64,000 bases of DNA from Aliiruegeria sabulilitoris (GTDB lineage Bacteria > Pseudomonadota > Alphaproteobacteria > Rhodobacterales > Rhodobacteraceae): NCBI RefSeq assembly GCF_001558155.1, contig NZ_LOAS01000002.1:248001-312000 (forward strand). Reading direction: 5' to 3'. Each line of letters starts with the position of its first letter. Within the stretch, counting starts at the first letter, position 1. A program made the position numbers and the translations under genes. The notes beneath the pieces were generated by a model. The model was not told the DNA's origin. It was given only the letters and a program-made list of their open reading frames with translations, and did no database searches. Below are positions 45,545 to 54,139 of this stretch, piece after piece.

Positions 45545-46348
45545 TCAGACCGATTCTGCCTTTTTCGTAAGGAGAAAGCCGTGGCTGGCGCTGGACTCAA
45601 GCCATGGATGGGTCGAAATCGCGTTGCTCAGTTCCGCTATTTCCCAGCGGTCTCGGACCTCATACCCGCAGGCGGCAATCTCGGCCAGGAACTCGCGTTC
45701 GCAACGAATGCAGTAAGGAACCGAGGCAGCGCCAATCCGCTCAAGCGTGACCACCTGCGGACCGTTCCGCATGGCTACCTTGTTGAGCACGATATAGCGT
45801 GGCGGCTCCTGCAGGCGATCCAGAAAATCCGCGAAAGTCACATCCAGATATTGCAGCAACCCCGAAGCAATCAGCAGATCCGCCACCGGCGCCTCTACCG
45901 CGTCCTCCACGAAACGGATCGCTTCGGGAATACGCCCTGTCGCCTGCTCGGCCCGCGCGGCTCGAATGATTGCGGGCAGATCCACGATGTTCCACTCGTA
46001 GCGGTCGAGCGGCAGGAGGGTGCTGAAGGCGATGTATTTCGTGCCCATATGGCCGCCCGCATCCAGCACGCATCCGCCTTCGGGAAGCAGTTCCTTGAGC
46101 CAGAAAAGCACGGGATAATCCCAGGCGAAGACCTGGGTCATGTATTCGAAAGAGATCTCGGCCACGCCGTCATTGTCGTAACCTTTGACGGCTTGCGGCG
46201 GCAGGCTGGCCAGGGCCGCATCGCGGGTCGGCCATGCGCCGGAGAAGCGCGGCGGTCGCCCGGCGAGGCGTCGCAGATATGTCTCGCCAAGCTTGATCGG
46301 CGTCGTCGCCAGGCGCAGTGCACGTTTCGTGGAAGAAACCAGTCCCAT
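45545..46348 (-). CDS. Methyltransferase, TIGR04325-type
   Basis: 267 residues from the ATG at 46348. FSGAWPTRDAALASL and KGYDNDGVAEI near the N-terminus, followed by VLDAGGHMGTKYIAFS (SAM-binding glycine motif) and YEWNIVDLPAI, match the putative methyltransferase family TIGR04325, which is often found in polysaccharide gene clusters. It may methylate a sugar of the repeat unit. Its start is 5 bp past the flippase stop, so the two are in one operon, on the right side of the NRPS cluster. Signal: HPWLESSASHGFLLTKK at the end is also family-like. Confidence 0.72.
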   Translation of the reverse strand: MGLVSSTKRALRLATTPIKLGETYLRRLAGRPPRFSGAWPTRDAALASLPPQAVKGYDNDGVAEISFEYMTQVFAWDYPVLFWLKELLPEGGCVLDAGGHMGTKYIAFSTLLPLDRYEWNIVDLPAIIRAARAEQATGRIPEAIRFVEDAVEAPVADLLIASGLLQYLDVTFADFLDRLQEPPRYIVLNKVAMRNGPQVVTLERIGAASVPYCIRCEREFLAEIAACGYEVRDRWEIAELSNAISTHPWLESSASHGFLLTKKAESV

Positions 46349-46353
46349 GGCAA

Positions 46354-47859
46354 TCAGCTTTCTCGTTTGAAATGCAACCTGTGAGCGAGGCGCGCGGAAA
46401 CGGCCTGGCGCAACTCGGACTCGAAGACGGCAAGCGCCGCTGCATAGGCCAGAACGGCCGGCAGGCTCAGCGCCACGGCGCGCGCAAAGGGGTTGATCCC
46501 ATCGAGCAACGGGCTTTGCTTCAGAAGGTAGAGGCTCAAAACACCAACCGTGATGGAAAGCGATAACCGCAGCCAGTGGCGGAAAATGCCGCCCCACTCG
46601 ATATCCGCGAAACGATGCGCGCAATAGATCGTGTTGATGGCAGCCGCAAAGGCGACAAAGACCTCGGCCCATGCCAGCGGCACCAGCCCTATCGGCGCCG
46701 TGGCCAGCACGCAGACCACCGTGATCCCGAGAAACATCAGCGCAATGCGTGGCAACAGATCGACGCGGCCGGCCAGCGACATGATCGGCTCGCTGGCATA
46801 GGAGACAAGCGTGAGCAGCCGGGCCAGGGCCAGGATCTGCAAGACCTGCAGCATCGGCAACCATTCCGGCCCGAGCAAGCTATGAACGATGTCGTCGCCC
46901 ATGATCGCCAGCCAGGCAAAGAGCGGCACCGCCACCGCCACAAGCACGGGGAAGAAGACATTGGCGACCTTCTGGAAGCCGCCTGTTCCGCCCTCATCGG
47001 CGGCACGGGCCTCGCGGAATAGGTTCCATCCCAGCGTCGTGGTCGGCACGCCCACGACCTCGGCCACCGCACCGGTCAGCCGTTCGGCCGCGCGATAGAA
47101 ACCCACAGCCGCCGGCCCCAGAAACGCACCAATCATGAAGGTGGCGGCATAGATGCGCAGGTTGAAGATCATCCGGGCGGCAAAGAACTGGCCCGACATG
47201 TGAAGCATCCTTCGGAAGTCGTCGCCCCGCAATCCCGGCAAGGGTGGCAGGCGGGTTACCGAAAAACTCACCAGCAATTGCACCACCTGGAAAGCCAGTC
47301 GCCCGTAAACGAGCGAAAACACGCCCTGACCGGAATACAGCGCCACAAGCGACACAACCAACCCCGCCAGGTCTCCGCAGATCTCGGCCAGCGAGGCCGC
47401 CCGAAGGCGCCCCATCCAGATCAGGATCGCCTTTTGTGTCGAAGATGTGACGGCGAGCGACACCCAGCCGGCAAAGAGCACGACAAGGATTGTCGTCTGC
47501 GTGGAAACACCGAAGAGCGGAAGGCCGCTTCCGGCGACGGCCCCGAGCACACTGGCCAGAACGCCCGAGAGAATCGCGACAAGCAGGACTTGCTGCGGAA
47601 CCGTCGAATCACCGGGCCAGGCAAGGATGTAGGGCGCCCAGCCGCCCTCGGCCACGCGCATGAGCAGGATCGAGCAGGCCGCGACCAGCGCGAAGGCTCC
47701 GAATTCGGCAGGCCCAAGCAGTCGCGCGGCAACAATGAAGACAACCACCTGACATGCTTGAGAAACTATCCGCTCGACCATCACCCAGAGCCCACCGCCA
47801 ATGGCGTGGGCCGCAGGCCCCTTCCTGCGCTTTTCGTCCGGCATGTTCTGATCGCTCAC
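46354..47859 (-). CDS. Wzx-like oligosaccharide flippase (MATE/MVF superfamily)
   Basis: About 500 residues with 12-14 membrane helices; the N-terminal GGGLWVMVERIVSQACQVVV and ARLLGPAEFGAFAL are typical of RfbX/Wzx-type transporters. It is predicted to flip the undecaprenyl-linked repeat unit to the periplasm for the Wzy-like polymerase at 26802. I set the start at GTG 47859 because AAAGGGGG lies just upstream; ATG 47844 is an alternative. It is divergent from the priming transferase gene and upstream of the methyltransferase. Confidence 0.86.
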   Translation of the reverse strand: MSDQNMPDEKRRKGPAAHAIGGGLWVMVERIVSQACQVVVFIVAARLLGPAEFGAFALVAACSILLMRVAEGGWAPYILAWPGDSTVPQQVLLVAILSGVLASVLGAVAGSGLPLFGVSTQTTILVVLFAGWVSLAVTSSTQKAILIWMGRLRAASLAEICGDLAGLVVSLVALYSGQGVFSLVYGRLAFQVVQLLVSFSVTRLPPLPGLRGDDFRRMLHMSGQFFAARMIFNLRIYAATFMIGAFLGPAAVGFYRAAERLTGAVAEVVGVPTTTLGWNLFREARAADEGGTGGFQKVANVFFPVLVAVAVPLFAWLAIMGDDIVHSLLGPEWLPMLQVLQILALARLLTLVSYASEPIMSLAGRVDLLPRIALMFLGITVVCVLATAPIGLVPLAWAEVFVAFAAAINTIYCAHRFADIEWGGIFRHWLRLSLSITVGVLSLYLLKQSPLLDGINPFARAVALSLPAVLAYAAALAVFESELRQAVSARLAHRLHFKRES

Positions 47860-48098
47860 CACGGCCCCCTTTGGCCTGAACTTGCACGCCAACGCAACAA
47901 TACGCAGCCGGGAATCCGCCTGAGAACCCTGATCCGAGCATGTGCAAGAAAAATGACGTTCGGGTACAGTATCAAATTCGTAAACAAACTGTTAATACAG
48001 TCGCTGGTGGAAACTGGGCATAAATGTGTCAAATTGGTGGCGGGTGTGGTCCTCATTGACTCGGTGGGGGGACGGTCGCGCAAGCGATCTTTGATTTA

Positions 48099-48812
48099 AT
48101 GACAAAGCAAAGCGAAACAGCTTCGCGTTTTGAAGGTGCAGATGTTGTGTATGGACGAACATTTTCGGCCGAATCGGATCTGACCACCACGGTCTTTCCG
48201 TCTGTTGCGCCAGCGAAACGGTTCTTCGACATCGTGTTTTCAACGATGGCTCTGATTTTCTTCCTGCCGATCATGGTGATGATCGCCGCGGTCCTGCTTC
48301 TGCGCGAGGGCGGTCCGGTCTTCTTCCGGCACAAGCGCGTCGGCTATGCGGGCAAGCAGTTCTCCTGTCTGAAATTTCGTACGATGGTCTTGGATGCGGA
48401 CAAGCGCCTGGAAGAGCTGCTCGCCAGAGACCCGGTGGCCCGGGCCGAATGGGAGGTGAACCAGAAGCTGACCAACGACCCGCGCATCTCCTGCCTGGGG
48501 CATTTCCTGCGCAAGACCAGCCTCGACGAGCTGCCGCAATTCTTCAACGTGCTGAAAGGGGACATGTCGGTGGTCGGTCCGCGTCCCATCGTCCTGGCCG
48601 AAGTCGCGCGCTACCGGGAGAACATCTTCGAGTACAAGTCCGTTCGTCCCGGCATCACCGGCCTCTGGCAAGTAAACGGGCGCAATGACACTACCTATGA
48701 AGAACGCGTTGCGATGGATACGGAATATGCCCGCAACCGGAGCTTCATCGGTGATCTCCGGATCGTCTTCCAGACGGTCGAGGTGGTTCTGACCGGGCGC
48801 GGCGCAAGCTGA
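48099..48812 (+). CDS. Undecaprenyl-phosphate sugar-1-phosphate transferase (ExoY/WcaJ-like priming enzyme)
   Basis: 237 residues. The membrane anchor (FFDIVFSTMALIFFLPIMVM) is followed by the bacterial sugar transferase domain: GGPVFFRHKRVGY, FSCLKFRTMVLDADKRL, LRKTSLDELPQF (with the catalytic Asp-Glu pair), MSVVGPRPI and VRPGITGLWQVNGRN. It attaches the first sugar phosphate to undecaprenyl phosphate to start exopolysaccharide synthesis. It is the short ExoY-like form with one membrane helix. Its gene is divergent from the flippase with 239 bp between, and an AT-rich promoter region lies upstream. Confidence 0.93.
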   Translation: MTKQSETASRFEGADVVYGRTFSAESDLTTTVFPSVAPAKRFFDIVFSTMALIFFLPIMVMIAAVLLLREGGPVFFRHKRVGYAGKQFSCLKFRTMVLDADKRLEELLARDPVARAEWEVNQKLTNDPRISCLGHFLRKTSLDELPQFFNVLKGDMSVVGPRPIVLAEVARYRENIFEYKSVRPGITGLWQVNGRNDTTYEERVAMDTEYARNRSFIGDLRIVFQTVEVVLTGRGAS

Positions 48813-48828
48813 CGCCCGAACAGCACGC

Positions 48829-48966
48829 TCAGATCACAACAAGCACGACCAGTCCGGTCCAGAAAGACAGGCAGAACAACACGGCAAACCGCCAGACCAA
48901 ATGCCTGTCCACCTGAAGAAATTGTGGGCAATCATTCCCCTCGGGGCGTCTTGGAACCGGTGCCAT
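48829..48966 (-). CDS. Possible small membrane protein (45 aa)
   Basis: ATG 48966 opens a 45-codon frame: a polar start MAPVPRRPEGNDCPQFLQVD, then one strong hydrophobic helix (WRFAVLFCLSFWTGLVVLVV) ending with Ile and a stop. AAGGCGGA is seven bases upstream of the ATG. It lies in the 236-bp gap between ExoY-like and GT2 genes, antisense to both. The single-helix layout and ribosome site suggest a genuine small membrane protein, but there is no family evidence. Confidence 0.35.
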   Translation of the reverse strand: MAPVPRRPEGNDCPQFLQVDRHLVWRFAVLFCLSFWTGLVVLVVI

Positions 48967-49048
48967 TCGCATCCGCCTTTAATCATTCCGCCCCCCAGCG
49001 TATCTTTTTCATGCCATCCCCACGCGACGCTGTCAAAGGATCAGTCTG

Positions 49049-49993
49049 ATGGACGCAACGAGCAAACCTGCCAGTGGCAGACTCTCGCAGCCGCCCCCTG
49101 CTCCTCCGGCAGAGCGCCGCATAGTCATCGGCATTCCAACCACCGGACGCCGCGAGATTCTGAGCGATACCGTTCGCCATATCCAGACACAGGACAGACT
49201 GCCCGATCTGGTGGTCCTCTCGGTCTCGGAGGAAGACGATATCGACAGCGACGCCCTGCGCGATCTGACCTTTCCGCTTCAAATCGTCGTCGGGCCGCGC
49301 GGCCTCTCGGTGCAGCGCAACCATATTCTCGAACTGCTCGAACCGTCAGATATCCTGTTGTTTCTGGACGATGACTTCCTGATGGAGCCCGACTATCTCG
49401 ACCAAGTCGACAGGCTGTTCACTCAGAACCCCGATGTCGCCCTTGCGACGGGCACCGTGATCGCCGATGGCGTGGTTGGGCGGGGATATTGGCACGAGGC
49501 CGGGCTCGAATTGCTCAAGGAATACGTTCGCCCGGACGAAGCCGAGACGCTGCGAGATGTCTATAATGGCTATGGCTGCAACATGGCGATCCGCGCCGGA
49601 CCGGTGTTGCAGAATGGCATCGTCTTTGACGAGAAACTGCCGCTGTATTCCTGGCTGGAGGATGTCGACTTCTCCCGTCAGTTGGCGGAATACGGCCGTC
49701 TGGTGAGATCGAATCGCCTGTTCGGCGTGCATCTCGGCACCAAGACTGGGCGCACACCGGGGATTCGTCTTGGCTACTCGCAGATCGTCAACCCGGTCTA
49801 CATGCTTCGAAAGGGGACGGTCTCGGCCGGCAGGATGTTCCTGCTCACCGGGCGCGTCTTCGCCTCCAACCTCGTCTATTCGATCCGTCCGCGGGAATGG
49901 ACAGACAGCCGCGGCCGGCTGAAGGGCAATTTCCTCGCCTTCCTCGACATCCTGCGCGGCAGGATCGACCCGCAACGCGCCCGGAAATTCTGA
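49049..49993 (+). CDS. Glycosyltransferase family 2 (GT-A)
   Basis: 314 residues. RRIVIGIPTTGRREILSDTV at the N-terminus, VQRNHILELLEPSDILLFLD followed by DDF (the metal-binding DxD motif), and GYGCNMAIRAG further on match GT2 transferases. AAAGGA precedes the ATG. A nucleotide-sugar donor is expected; the acceptor is probably the lipid-linked EPS repeat. It is the last EPS gene on the right arm and is convergent with the CaiD-like hydratase. Confidence 0.85.
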   Translation: MDATSKPASGRLSQPPPAPPAERRIVIGIPTTGRREILSDTVRHIQTQDRLPDLVVLSVSEEDDIDSDALRDLTFPLQIVVGPRGLSVQRNHILELLEPSDILLFLDDDFLMEPDYLDQVDRLFTQNPDVALATGTVIADGVVGRGYWHEAGLELLKEYVRPDEAETLRDVYNGYGCNMAIRAGPVLQNGIVFDEKLPLYSWLEDVDFSRQLAEYGRLVRSNRLFGVHLGTKTGRTPGIRLGYSQIVNPVYMLRKGTVSAGRMFLLTGRVFASNLVYSIRPREWTDSRGRLKGNFLAFLDILRGRIDPQRARKF

Positions 49994-50017
49994 TCCGCAC
50001 AGCGAAACACGACCGGT

Positions 50018-50803
50018 TCAGCGCCCCTTCCAGACCGGATCGCGCTTTTCGGCAAAAGCGAGGGCACCTTCGCGTTGATCCTCGGATGAATAGAGCCTCT
50101 CGACCGTTGCAAACTGGCTCCGGGTGATGCGGTTCAACGCGTCCTGGAACTTCATATCCTCGGCCTCGCGCACGATCTCCTTGATCGCGGCATAGACGAG
50201 CGGCGGCCCGCTCTCCAGCAGCCGCGCGAGCTCCCACGCCTTGGGCAGAAGGTCCTCCGGCGTAGTCACGTCCCGTAGCAGGCCCCATTGCTTCGCCTCG
50301 GCCGCGTCGAACCACCGGCCCGTCAGCAACAGATCCATCGCCACGTGATAGGGGATCCGCTTGGGAAGCTTGACGGACGCCGCGTCGGCCACCGTTCCGG
50401 ATCGGATTTCGGGCAGGGCAAAAGTGGCGTTCTGCGAGGCAAGGATCAGGTCGCAGGACAACGCCAGCTCGAGCCCTCCCCCACAGCAGATCCCGTTCAC
50501 CGCACAGATCACCGGCTTGTTGAGCCCCGGCAGTTCCTGCAACCCGCCGAAACCGCCAACGCCGTAATCCCCGTCGACAGCATCGCCTTCCGCCGCGGCC
50601 TTCAAATCCCAGCCGGGACAGAAGAACTTCTCGCCCTCGGCGCGCAGAATGGCCACGCGAAGGCTCTCGTCATCGCGAAAAGCGCGAAAAATCTCGCCCA
50701 TGATCCGGCTTGTAGCGAGGTCGATCGCATTGGCCTTGGGCCGGTCCAGCGTCACTTCGAGAATGCCGCCTTCACGGCGGGTGCGAATGGGAGTCTCGGT
50801 CAT
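50018..50803 (-). CDS. Enoyl-CoA hydratase/isomerase family protein, CaiD-like
   Basis: 261 residues of the crotonase fold. The oxyanion-hole motifs appear as FCPGWDLKAA and NGICCGGGLELALSCDLI; the region FALPEIRSGTVADAASVKLP resembles carnitinyl-CoA dehydratase (CaiD) more than classical enoyl-CoA hydratases. Its start overlaps the stop of the CoA ligase (ATGA at 50800-50803). With the ligase and dehydrogenase upstream it forms a three-gene operon processing an unsaturated or betaine-type acyl-CoA. The carnitine assignment is tentative. Confidence 0.8.
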   Translation of the reverse strand: MTETPIRTRREGGILEVTLDRPKANAIDLATSRIMGEIFRAFRDDESLRVAILRAEGEKFFCPGWDLKAAAEGDAVDGDYGVGGFGGLQELPGLNKPVICAVNGICCGGGLELALSCDLILASQNATFALPEIRSGTVADAASVKLPKRIPYHVAMDLLLTGRWFDAAEAKQWGLLRDVTTPEDLLPKAWELARLLESGPPLVYAAIKEIVREAEDMKFQDALNRITRSQFATVERLYSSEDQREGALAFAEKRDPVWKGR

Positions 50804-52800
50804 TTCAGTTCCTTCCGGATCAGGGCGTCGACGGCAACAGCGCCGGTCTCACGCAGGATGAGAGGGTTGATTTCGATCTCGGTATAGGCGGGCGCGGACT
50901 GCATCAGCGCTTGCAATTTCATGACGGCCTCCACCATCGCGCCGGTATCGGCCACCGGGCGACCGCGGTATCCGAACAGAAGCGGCGCGAGGCGCAACCG
51001 CGAGAGCGCCTGCTGGACCTCCTCGCGCTCCACGGGCAAAACCAGCGTCACGCTATCCGCAAGCAGTTCCGCCGTGACCCCGCCCATGCCAAGCGTCAGC
51101 GTCGCCCCATAGACCGGATCGCGTTGCAGGCCGATCAGCATTTCGGCGACGCCATCCGAAACCATCTCCTCGAGAAGATAGCCGCGCGCGCCCTCCATCG
51201 GCGCCTCGCCATCCAAATGATCGAGGCCAAGCCGCACGCCACCCACTTCCGTCTTATGTGCCAGCCCGAGCGCCTTAAGCGCGAATGGCGGCCTCAATTC
51301 CGACGCCAGCGCACCCAATTCCCGGAGCGACCCGGCGCTCACACCGCGTGGCACTTTTATCCCGGCGGACGCGAGAATCTTCTTGGCTTCGACCTCGTTC
51401 AGCAAACGTGTTGGCCGGACTGTCCGCACTGCCCAGGGCTGCCACCCGTCCCGACCGGCAGACGATGTCGCCGCCGCCAGGGCCGTCAGCGCCGTCTCCA
51501 GGCCGCTGAGCGGCGCAATTCCACGCTCGACAAGCGTGATCGCGAGGGCCTCGTCGAAATTTTCCGGCAAGGTCGCAATCGGAAAAGCCGGCTTGCCCGT
51601 CCTCCGCCCGGCAGCCTCGGCGGCTTCCAGCGAATGCATGAAGGAAGACGGGTCGCACCTATCCGGCCGGGGCGGATCGATCAGGAATATCCCGGCATCG
51701 TAACCTTGCAGCATTGTTGCGAACACGGCTTCGGTCGTCGCCGCGTCACCCCATATATAGGTATTATAATCCAATGGGTTGGAGATCCTGACCCGTGGCC
51801 CCAACAATCTGGACAAACCTTCGGCCTGCGCCGGCTCGGGTTGCGGAAAATCCAGAACGGAGCGTTCCGTGAGGTCGGCAACCATCGTCGCCTCGCCGCC
51901 CGAACAGGAGAGCGAACAAAAGCGCGTTCCGGCAAGCGGCCCATGCGCGTGAAAGACATTCAACGTTTCGATCATCTCGGCCAGCGTCGCCACTTCGGCA
52001 ATGCCGCTTTGCCGCAGAAAGGCCGAGGAAGCGGCCGCCGTGCCCGCGAGCGCAGCGGTGTGGCTAGCCGCTGCTGACGCGCCGGCAGCGGTCTTGCCCG
52101 CCTTGACCATCACGACGCCCCTGCCCGCCGCCCGCATCGCCTGGGTGACCGTCGCGAGCGCAGAAGGATCGTCGATCCCTTCGGCATAGATTCCGAGCGC
52201 CGTAACCCTGTCATCTGCAACCAGCGCCTCGGCCAGGTCCGCGAGGCCAATCTGGGCGGCATTGCCGAGACAGGCGATATAGGCAATCGGCAGACCCCGC
52301 GCCTGCATCGAGATGTTGATCGCGATGTTCGAGCTTTGCGAGATGACCGCCACCCCCCGTTCAACCCGCCGACCACCATGCTGGTCCGGCCAGATGATCG
52401 CACCGTCGAGATAATTGATCATCCCGTAGCAATTCGGCCCCAGCACCGGCATCCTCCCAGCCGCCGCTACCAGCTCCTCCTGCAGAGCACCGGCTCCGGC
52501 CTCGCGCCAACCGGAGGCAAAACACACCGCACCGCCCGCCCCCATCGCCGCCAGTTGTCGCGTCACGTCGATCGTCGCTTCGCGGTTGATACCCAGGAAG
52601 CTCGCATCCGGTGCCGAGGGCAGGTCTGACAGATCCCGAAACACCCGGCGTCCGGCGATCAAGGAATGCTTCGGATGAACAGGCCATATATCACCGTGGA
52701 ATCCCATGCGCTCGCATTGCGAAACGACATTCTCCGCCCAAACGGAACCGAGCACGGCAATCGAGCGCGGACGGAGCATTCTGGCCAGATCACCCCTCAT
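50800..52800 (-). CDS. Acyl-CoA synthetase, NDP-forming (fused alpha-beta)
   Basis: 666 residues from the ATG at 52800 (AGGGGG upstream). The N-terminal CoA-binding domain starts MLRPRSIAVLGSVWAENVVS, followed by succinyl-CoA-synthetase-like ligase domains (VISQSSNIAINISMQA; ASHTAALAGT; NPLDYN), and then a C-terminal ATP-grasp domain (EVEAKKILASAGIKVPRG to YTEIEINPLILRE). It forms acyl-CoA from a carboxylic acid with ATP to ADP. Operon partners are an acyl-CoA dehydrogenase and a CaiD-like hydratase, so it probably activates the operon's substrate. AMP-forming ligases are the commoner choice in carnitine-type pathways. Confidence 0.88.
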   Translation of the reverse strand: MRGDLARMLRPRSIAVLGSVWAENVVSQCERMGFHGDIWPVHPKHSLIAGRRVFRDLSDLPSAPDASFLGINREATIDVTRQLAAMGAGGAVCFASGWREAGAGALQEELVAAAGRMPVLGPNCYGMINYLDGAIIWPDQHGGRRVERGVAVISQSSNIAINISMQARGLPIAYIACLGNAAQIGLADLAEALVADDRVTALGIYAEGIDDPSALATVTQAMRAAGRGVVMVKAGKTAAGASAAASHTAALAGTAAASSAFLRQSGIAEVATLAEMIETLNVFHAHGPLAGTRFCSLSCSGGEATMVADLTERSVLDFPQPEPAQAEGLSRLLGPRVRISNPLDYNTYIWGDAATTEAVFATMLQGYDAGIFLIDPPRPDRCDPSSFMHSLEAAEAAGRRTGKPAFPIATLPENFDEALAITLVERGIAPLSGLETALTALAAATSSAGRDGWQPWAVRTVRPTRLLNEVEAKKILASAGIKVPRGVSAGSLRELGALASELRPPFALKALGLAHKTEVGGVRLGLDHLDGEAPMEGARGYLLEEMVSDGVAEMLIGLQRDPVYGATLTLGMGGVTAELLADSVTLVLPVEREEVQQALSRLRLAPLLFGYRGRPVADTGAMVEAVMKLQALMQSAPAYTEIEINPLILRETGAVAVDALIRKELK

Positions 52801-52843
52801 GTTCTGCCCCCTGCGCAATTTAAGAATGTGGAGGAACGAGAAC

Positions 52844-54004
52844 TCATGCTCCCAACGGACGAAGCAGATCGCGGCTGATGATGTGGCGCTGGATTTCGGA
52901 CGTTCCGTCCCAGATCCTCTCGACGCGAGCATCGCGCCAGAACCTTTCGACGGGAAGATCGTCCATCAGCCCCATGCCGCCGTGGATCTGCAAGGTTTTG
53001 TCCGTGACCCGCGCGAGCATCTCCGTTGCATAGAGCTTGGCCGAAGCGATCTCGCGATTGGCGGGCAGTCCCTGATCCAGGCGCCAGGCGCCCGCCAGTG
53101 TCAGCCAGTCGGCGGCGTCGATCTCGGTGATCATGTCGGCAATCTGGAAACCGATGCCCTGGAACTTTCCGATCGGTTGCCCGAACTGTTTGCGTTCGGC
53201 CGAATAGGCCAGGGCATGGTCAAAACACCTGCGGGCCCGTCCCACGGACATCGCCGCAACGGTCAGGCGGGTTGCATAGAGCCATTCGTTCATGACCGCA
53301 AAACCACCATCAACCTCGCCCAGAACCTGTGCATCGGGCAGCCGGCAGTTATCGAAATAGAGTATGGAATTCTTGTATCCGCGATGGCTGACGGAATTGT
53401 AGCCGTCCCGAACCTCGAAACCGGGCGTGCCGCGATCGACAAGAAAGCAGGTGATCCGTTTCTTTGGCCCCTTGGGTGTGTCGTCGACGCCTGTTGCGAT
53501 GAAAACAATGAAGAAGTCGGCATGTTCCGCACCGGAGATGAAGTGCTTCGTGCCGTTGACGACCCAGTCACCGCCGTCTCTTCGGGCCGCGCATTTCATG
53601 CCGCGCACGTCGGAACCCGCGTCCGGTTCGGTCATCGCCAGCGCATCCATCTTTTCGCCACGCACCGCCGGCAGCAGGTAACGTTCGCGCTGCGCGCCTT
53701 CGCAGGCCAGCAGGATATTCTGCGGCCGGCCGAAATAATGCGTGAGCGCCATGGAGCCTCGGCCCAGTTCCCGTTCGACCAGGGTGAAATCCATATGCGA
53801 CAGGCCGGCGCCTCCCACCTCTTCGGGGAAATTGCAGGCATAGAAGCCAAGCTCGAGCGTCTTGCGCTTGATCTCCTCGCCAAGTTCCAACGGAACCTGC
53901 CCGCTTCGGTCGACCTCGGCTTCGTGGGGATAGATTTCGTTTTCCACGAAACTGCGAACCGTGGAGACGATCATCTCCTGTTCTTCGGTCAGTCCGAAAT
54001 GCAT
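52844..54004 (-). CDS. Acyl-CoA dehydrogenase, CaiA-like
   Basis: 386 residues from MHFGLTEEQEM (GGGAG upstream). FAD and substrate motifs: ALAMTEPDAGSDVRGMKC, FISGAEHADFFIVF, AYSAERKQFGQPIGKFQGI and the C-terminal LQIHGGMGLMDDLPVERFWR followed by DARVERIWDGTSEIQ. The catalytic base position is the Glu near the end (WDGTSEIQ region differs among subfamilies). It oxidises an acyl-CoA to an enoyl-CoA, or runs in reverse as in crotonobetainyl-CoA reductase. It is the first gene of a minus-strand operon with the NDP-forming ligase and CaiD-like hydratase. Confidence 0.9.
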   Translation of the reverse strand: MHFGLTEEQEMIVSTVRSFVENEIYPHEAEVDRSGQVPLELGEEIKRKTLELGFYACNFPEEVGGAGLSHMDFTLVERELGRGSMALTHYFGRPQNILLACEGAQRERYLLPAVRGEKMDALAMTEPDAGSDVRGMKCAARRDGGDWVVNGTKHFISGAEHADFFIVFIATGVDDTPKGPKKRITCFLVDRGTPGFEVRDGYNSVSHRGYKNSILYFDNCRLPDAQVLGEVDGGFAVMNEWLYATRLTVAAMSVGRARRCFDHALAYSAERKQFGQPIGKFQGIGFQIADMITEIDAADWLTLAGAWRLDQGLPANREIASAKLYATEMLARVTDKTLQIHGGMGLMDDLPVERFWRDARVERIWDGTSEIQRHIISRDLLRPLGA

Positions 54005-54139
54005 CCGCCCGGCTCCCTGTCCACGATGCAACCACGGAATTTGCGGCTGTACGGATAAGGCTAACGGTGACGGAATGCGCCTTTGTGCCGAATTCGCTGA
54101 AAACATGCAGCAAGCGTTGGCCAAGACCGGGCACGAGCT

